DNA from: JAEXOD01 sp963667875
Lineage (GTDB): Bacteria > Bacteroidota > Ignavibacteria > Ignavibacteriales > Melioribacteraceae
DNA length: 64,000 bases
Reading direction: 5' to 3'
Assembly: GCA_963667875.2 (NCBI GenBank)
Contig: CAXXGC010000003.1
Location: 62,001-126,000, forward strand
The notes below the pieces were generated by a model. It did not search any database. It saw only the letters and a program-made list of their open reading frames with translations, and was not told where the DNA came from. The position numbers and the translations under genes are program-made. Positions 62,954-64,000 of the stretch are shown here, piece by piece (the stretch's first letter is position 1; every line of letters begins with the position of its first letter).

Positions 62954-64000
62954 ATGAAAACAGTTCTTATTTTTACAAAAAATCAATTTGGTTATATTAC
63001 AGATTACTTGATGTATTGTAAATATTTGAAGGAAAAATATTCATTTATTTTTGTATGTGTAGATGAAAATAAAAAAAAGATTGTGGTTGAAGATGTACAA
63101 GTTTTTTATTCATCAGCCGGCTATTTTAATTTTGTCAGTTTAATAAAGAAAATACTTTCCACTCAAAAAGTAGATTTGTTAGTTTTTAAGTACTTTATTG
63201 GGTGTACTGTGCTAAAGCTATTATTTAGCGGAAAGATTCTTTTTGATTTACGTTCTGCCTCTGTTGATGCTAATGTATTAAAGCGGAAAATATTTGACAA
63301 CCTTGTTCGTTTGGAAGCTTTGTTTTTTACTCATATTTCGACAATTAATGTAGAATTGGCATGTAAAGTGTTTGGAAAATCAAATAAAATTAAAATTATA
63401 CCTCTTGGTGCTGAGGAAATAAATTATAAAGACAGACAATTTGGTTCATATTCACTAATATATGTTGGGACGTTATATAATAGAAAAATAATAGATACCA
63501 TAAGAGGTATAAAAATATTTTATGAAAAATACAATTTGGATATTGAATTAAATTATGATATTATAGGAGATGGACCGGAATTTCAGTTGATGCAAGATGA
63601 AATAATTAAATTGAATTTGTCCACAAAAATTAGCATGTATGGAATGATTCCTTATGCAAATCTCTATTCTTATTTTGAAAAAGTTAATATCGGAATCTCT
63701 TATGTGCCAATGACTTCTTATTTTTCAAATCAGCCGCCAACAAAAATATTTGAATATTATTTATCTGGAATGCCTGTAATTGCTACAAAAACAATAGCTA
63801 CCATACCATTTGTAAAAGATGAATTTGGTGTTTTAATTAAAGATACTCCAGAGTCTTTTGCAGATGGGTTGTACGAGATTATTCAAAATTATAAAAAATG
63901 GAATTCAAAATCTATAAAAGATGGTAATATAGTCTATCATTGGAAAAATATTTGTGATGATTATTCAAATTATTTAAATTCTATCCTAAATATGGTTTAA
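62954..64000 (+). CDS. GT4-type glycosyltransferase
   Basis: 348 residues from ATG 62954 (MKTVLIFTKNQFGYITDYLMYCKYLKEKY); a TTG start at 62930 would add eight residues and is less likely. GT-B fold: YSLIYVGTLYNRKIIDTIRGIKIF, then YDIIGDGPEFQLMQDEI, and PTKIFEYYLSGMPVIATKTIA as the donor-site region. Its stop is exactly the last codon of the window. It probably works with the other transferases of the locus. Confidence 0.87.
   Translation: MKTVLIFTKNQFGYITDYLMYCKYLKEKYSFIFVCVDENKKKIVVEDVQVFYSSAGYFNFVSLIKKILSTQKVDLLVFKYFIGCTVLKLLFSGKILFDLRSASVDANVLKRKIFDNLVRLEALFFTHISTINVELACKVFGKSNKIKIIPLGAEEINYKDRQFGSYSLIYVGTLYNRKIIDTIRGIKIFYEKYNLDIELNYDIIGDGPEFQLMQDEIIKLNLSTKISMYGMIPYANLYSYFEKVNIGISYVPMTSYFSNQPPTKIFEYYLSGMPVIATKTIATIPFVKDEFGVLIKDTPESFADGLYEIIQNYKKWNSKSIKDGNIVYHWKNICDDYSNYLNSILNMV

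Overview
The window reads as a chromosomal piece from an AT-rich member of the Bacteroidota/Chlorobi/Ignavibacteria superphylum, most likely an ignavibacterium. The signs are two secreted proteins ending in a Por/T9SS-type sorting domain (NYPNPFNPTTTI), an 11-gene complex I operon without nuoE, nuoF or nuoG, a Bacteroidota-style M23 peptidase, and UDP-sugar genes of Bacteroidota type. Recognisable promoters look like ordinary TTGACA/TATAAT sites. The placement is inference; no rRNA or tRNA gene is visible.

Layout. 1-7787: a tripartite RND efflux operon (minus strand; the pump runs off the left edge) divergent from a GAF-AAA+ sigma-54 activator, with a candidate -24/-12 promoter and a paired 19-bp direct repeat between them. 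7951-14263: translation and secretion housekeeping genes (rplY, pth, rpsF-ssb-rpsR-rplI, secD-secF). 14264-16139: a gene-free island of palindromes. 16140-20387: an Rrf2 regulator, an M23 peptidase broken by one frameshift, and an S9 prolyl oligopeptidase-like peptidase. 20388-24890: a second repeat island with about 230-bp modules, a nested 2.03-kb insertion and an IS110-family transposase. 24891-35163: the nuoABCDHIJKLMN operon. 35219-36602: a small orphan gene, an IscA/HesB protein and a superoxide dismutase with two plausible starts. 36603-40008: further repeat islands around a beta-helix surface protein. 40009-46297: an M14 carboxypeptidase with sorting domain, a GNAT acetyltransferase, a HEXXH SprA-related protein, then purB, an HtrA-like protease and plsY on the minus strand. 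46543-50038: glycogen phosphorylase and an orphan gene. 50186-64000: a surface-polysaccharide locus, with WbpA/B/D/E-type genes for a diacetamido-uronic acid nucleotide sugar, proC in between, then an epimerase, an acyltransferase, glycosyltransferases, a Wzx flippase and a Wzy polymerase.

The most unusual content is non-coding. The islands at 14.3-16.1, 20.5-24.7, 36.7-37.2 and 39.2-39.9 kb carry a two-palindrome unit. Two hairpins with short (mostly 3-nt) loops, often with exactly 7-bp arms, sit with centres about 50-55 bp apart. The arm sequences differ between copies yet mostly stay self-complementary. One copy of a longer composite repeat is split by a 2-kb segment with 17-bp terminal inverted repeats and a possible 3-bp target duplication, and that segment carries the IS110 gene. 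The transposase ribosome-binding site can pair with an upstream sequence that has its own competing hairpin.
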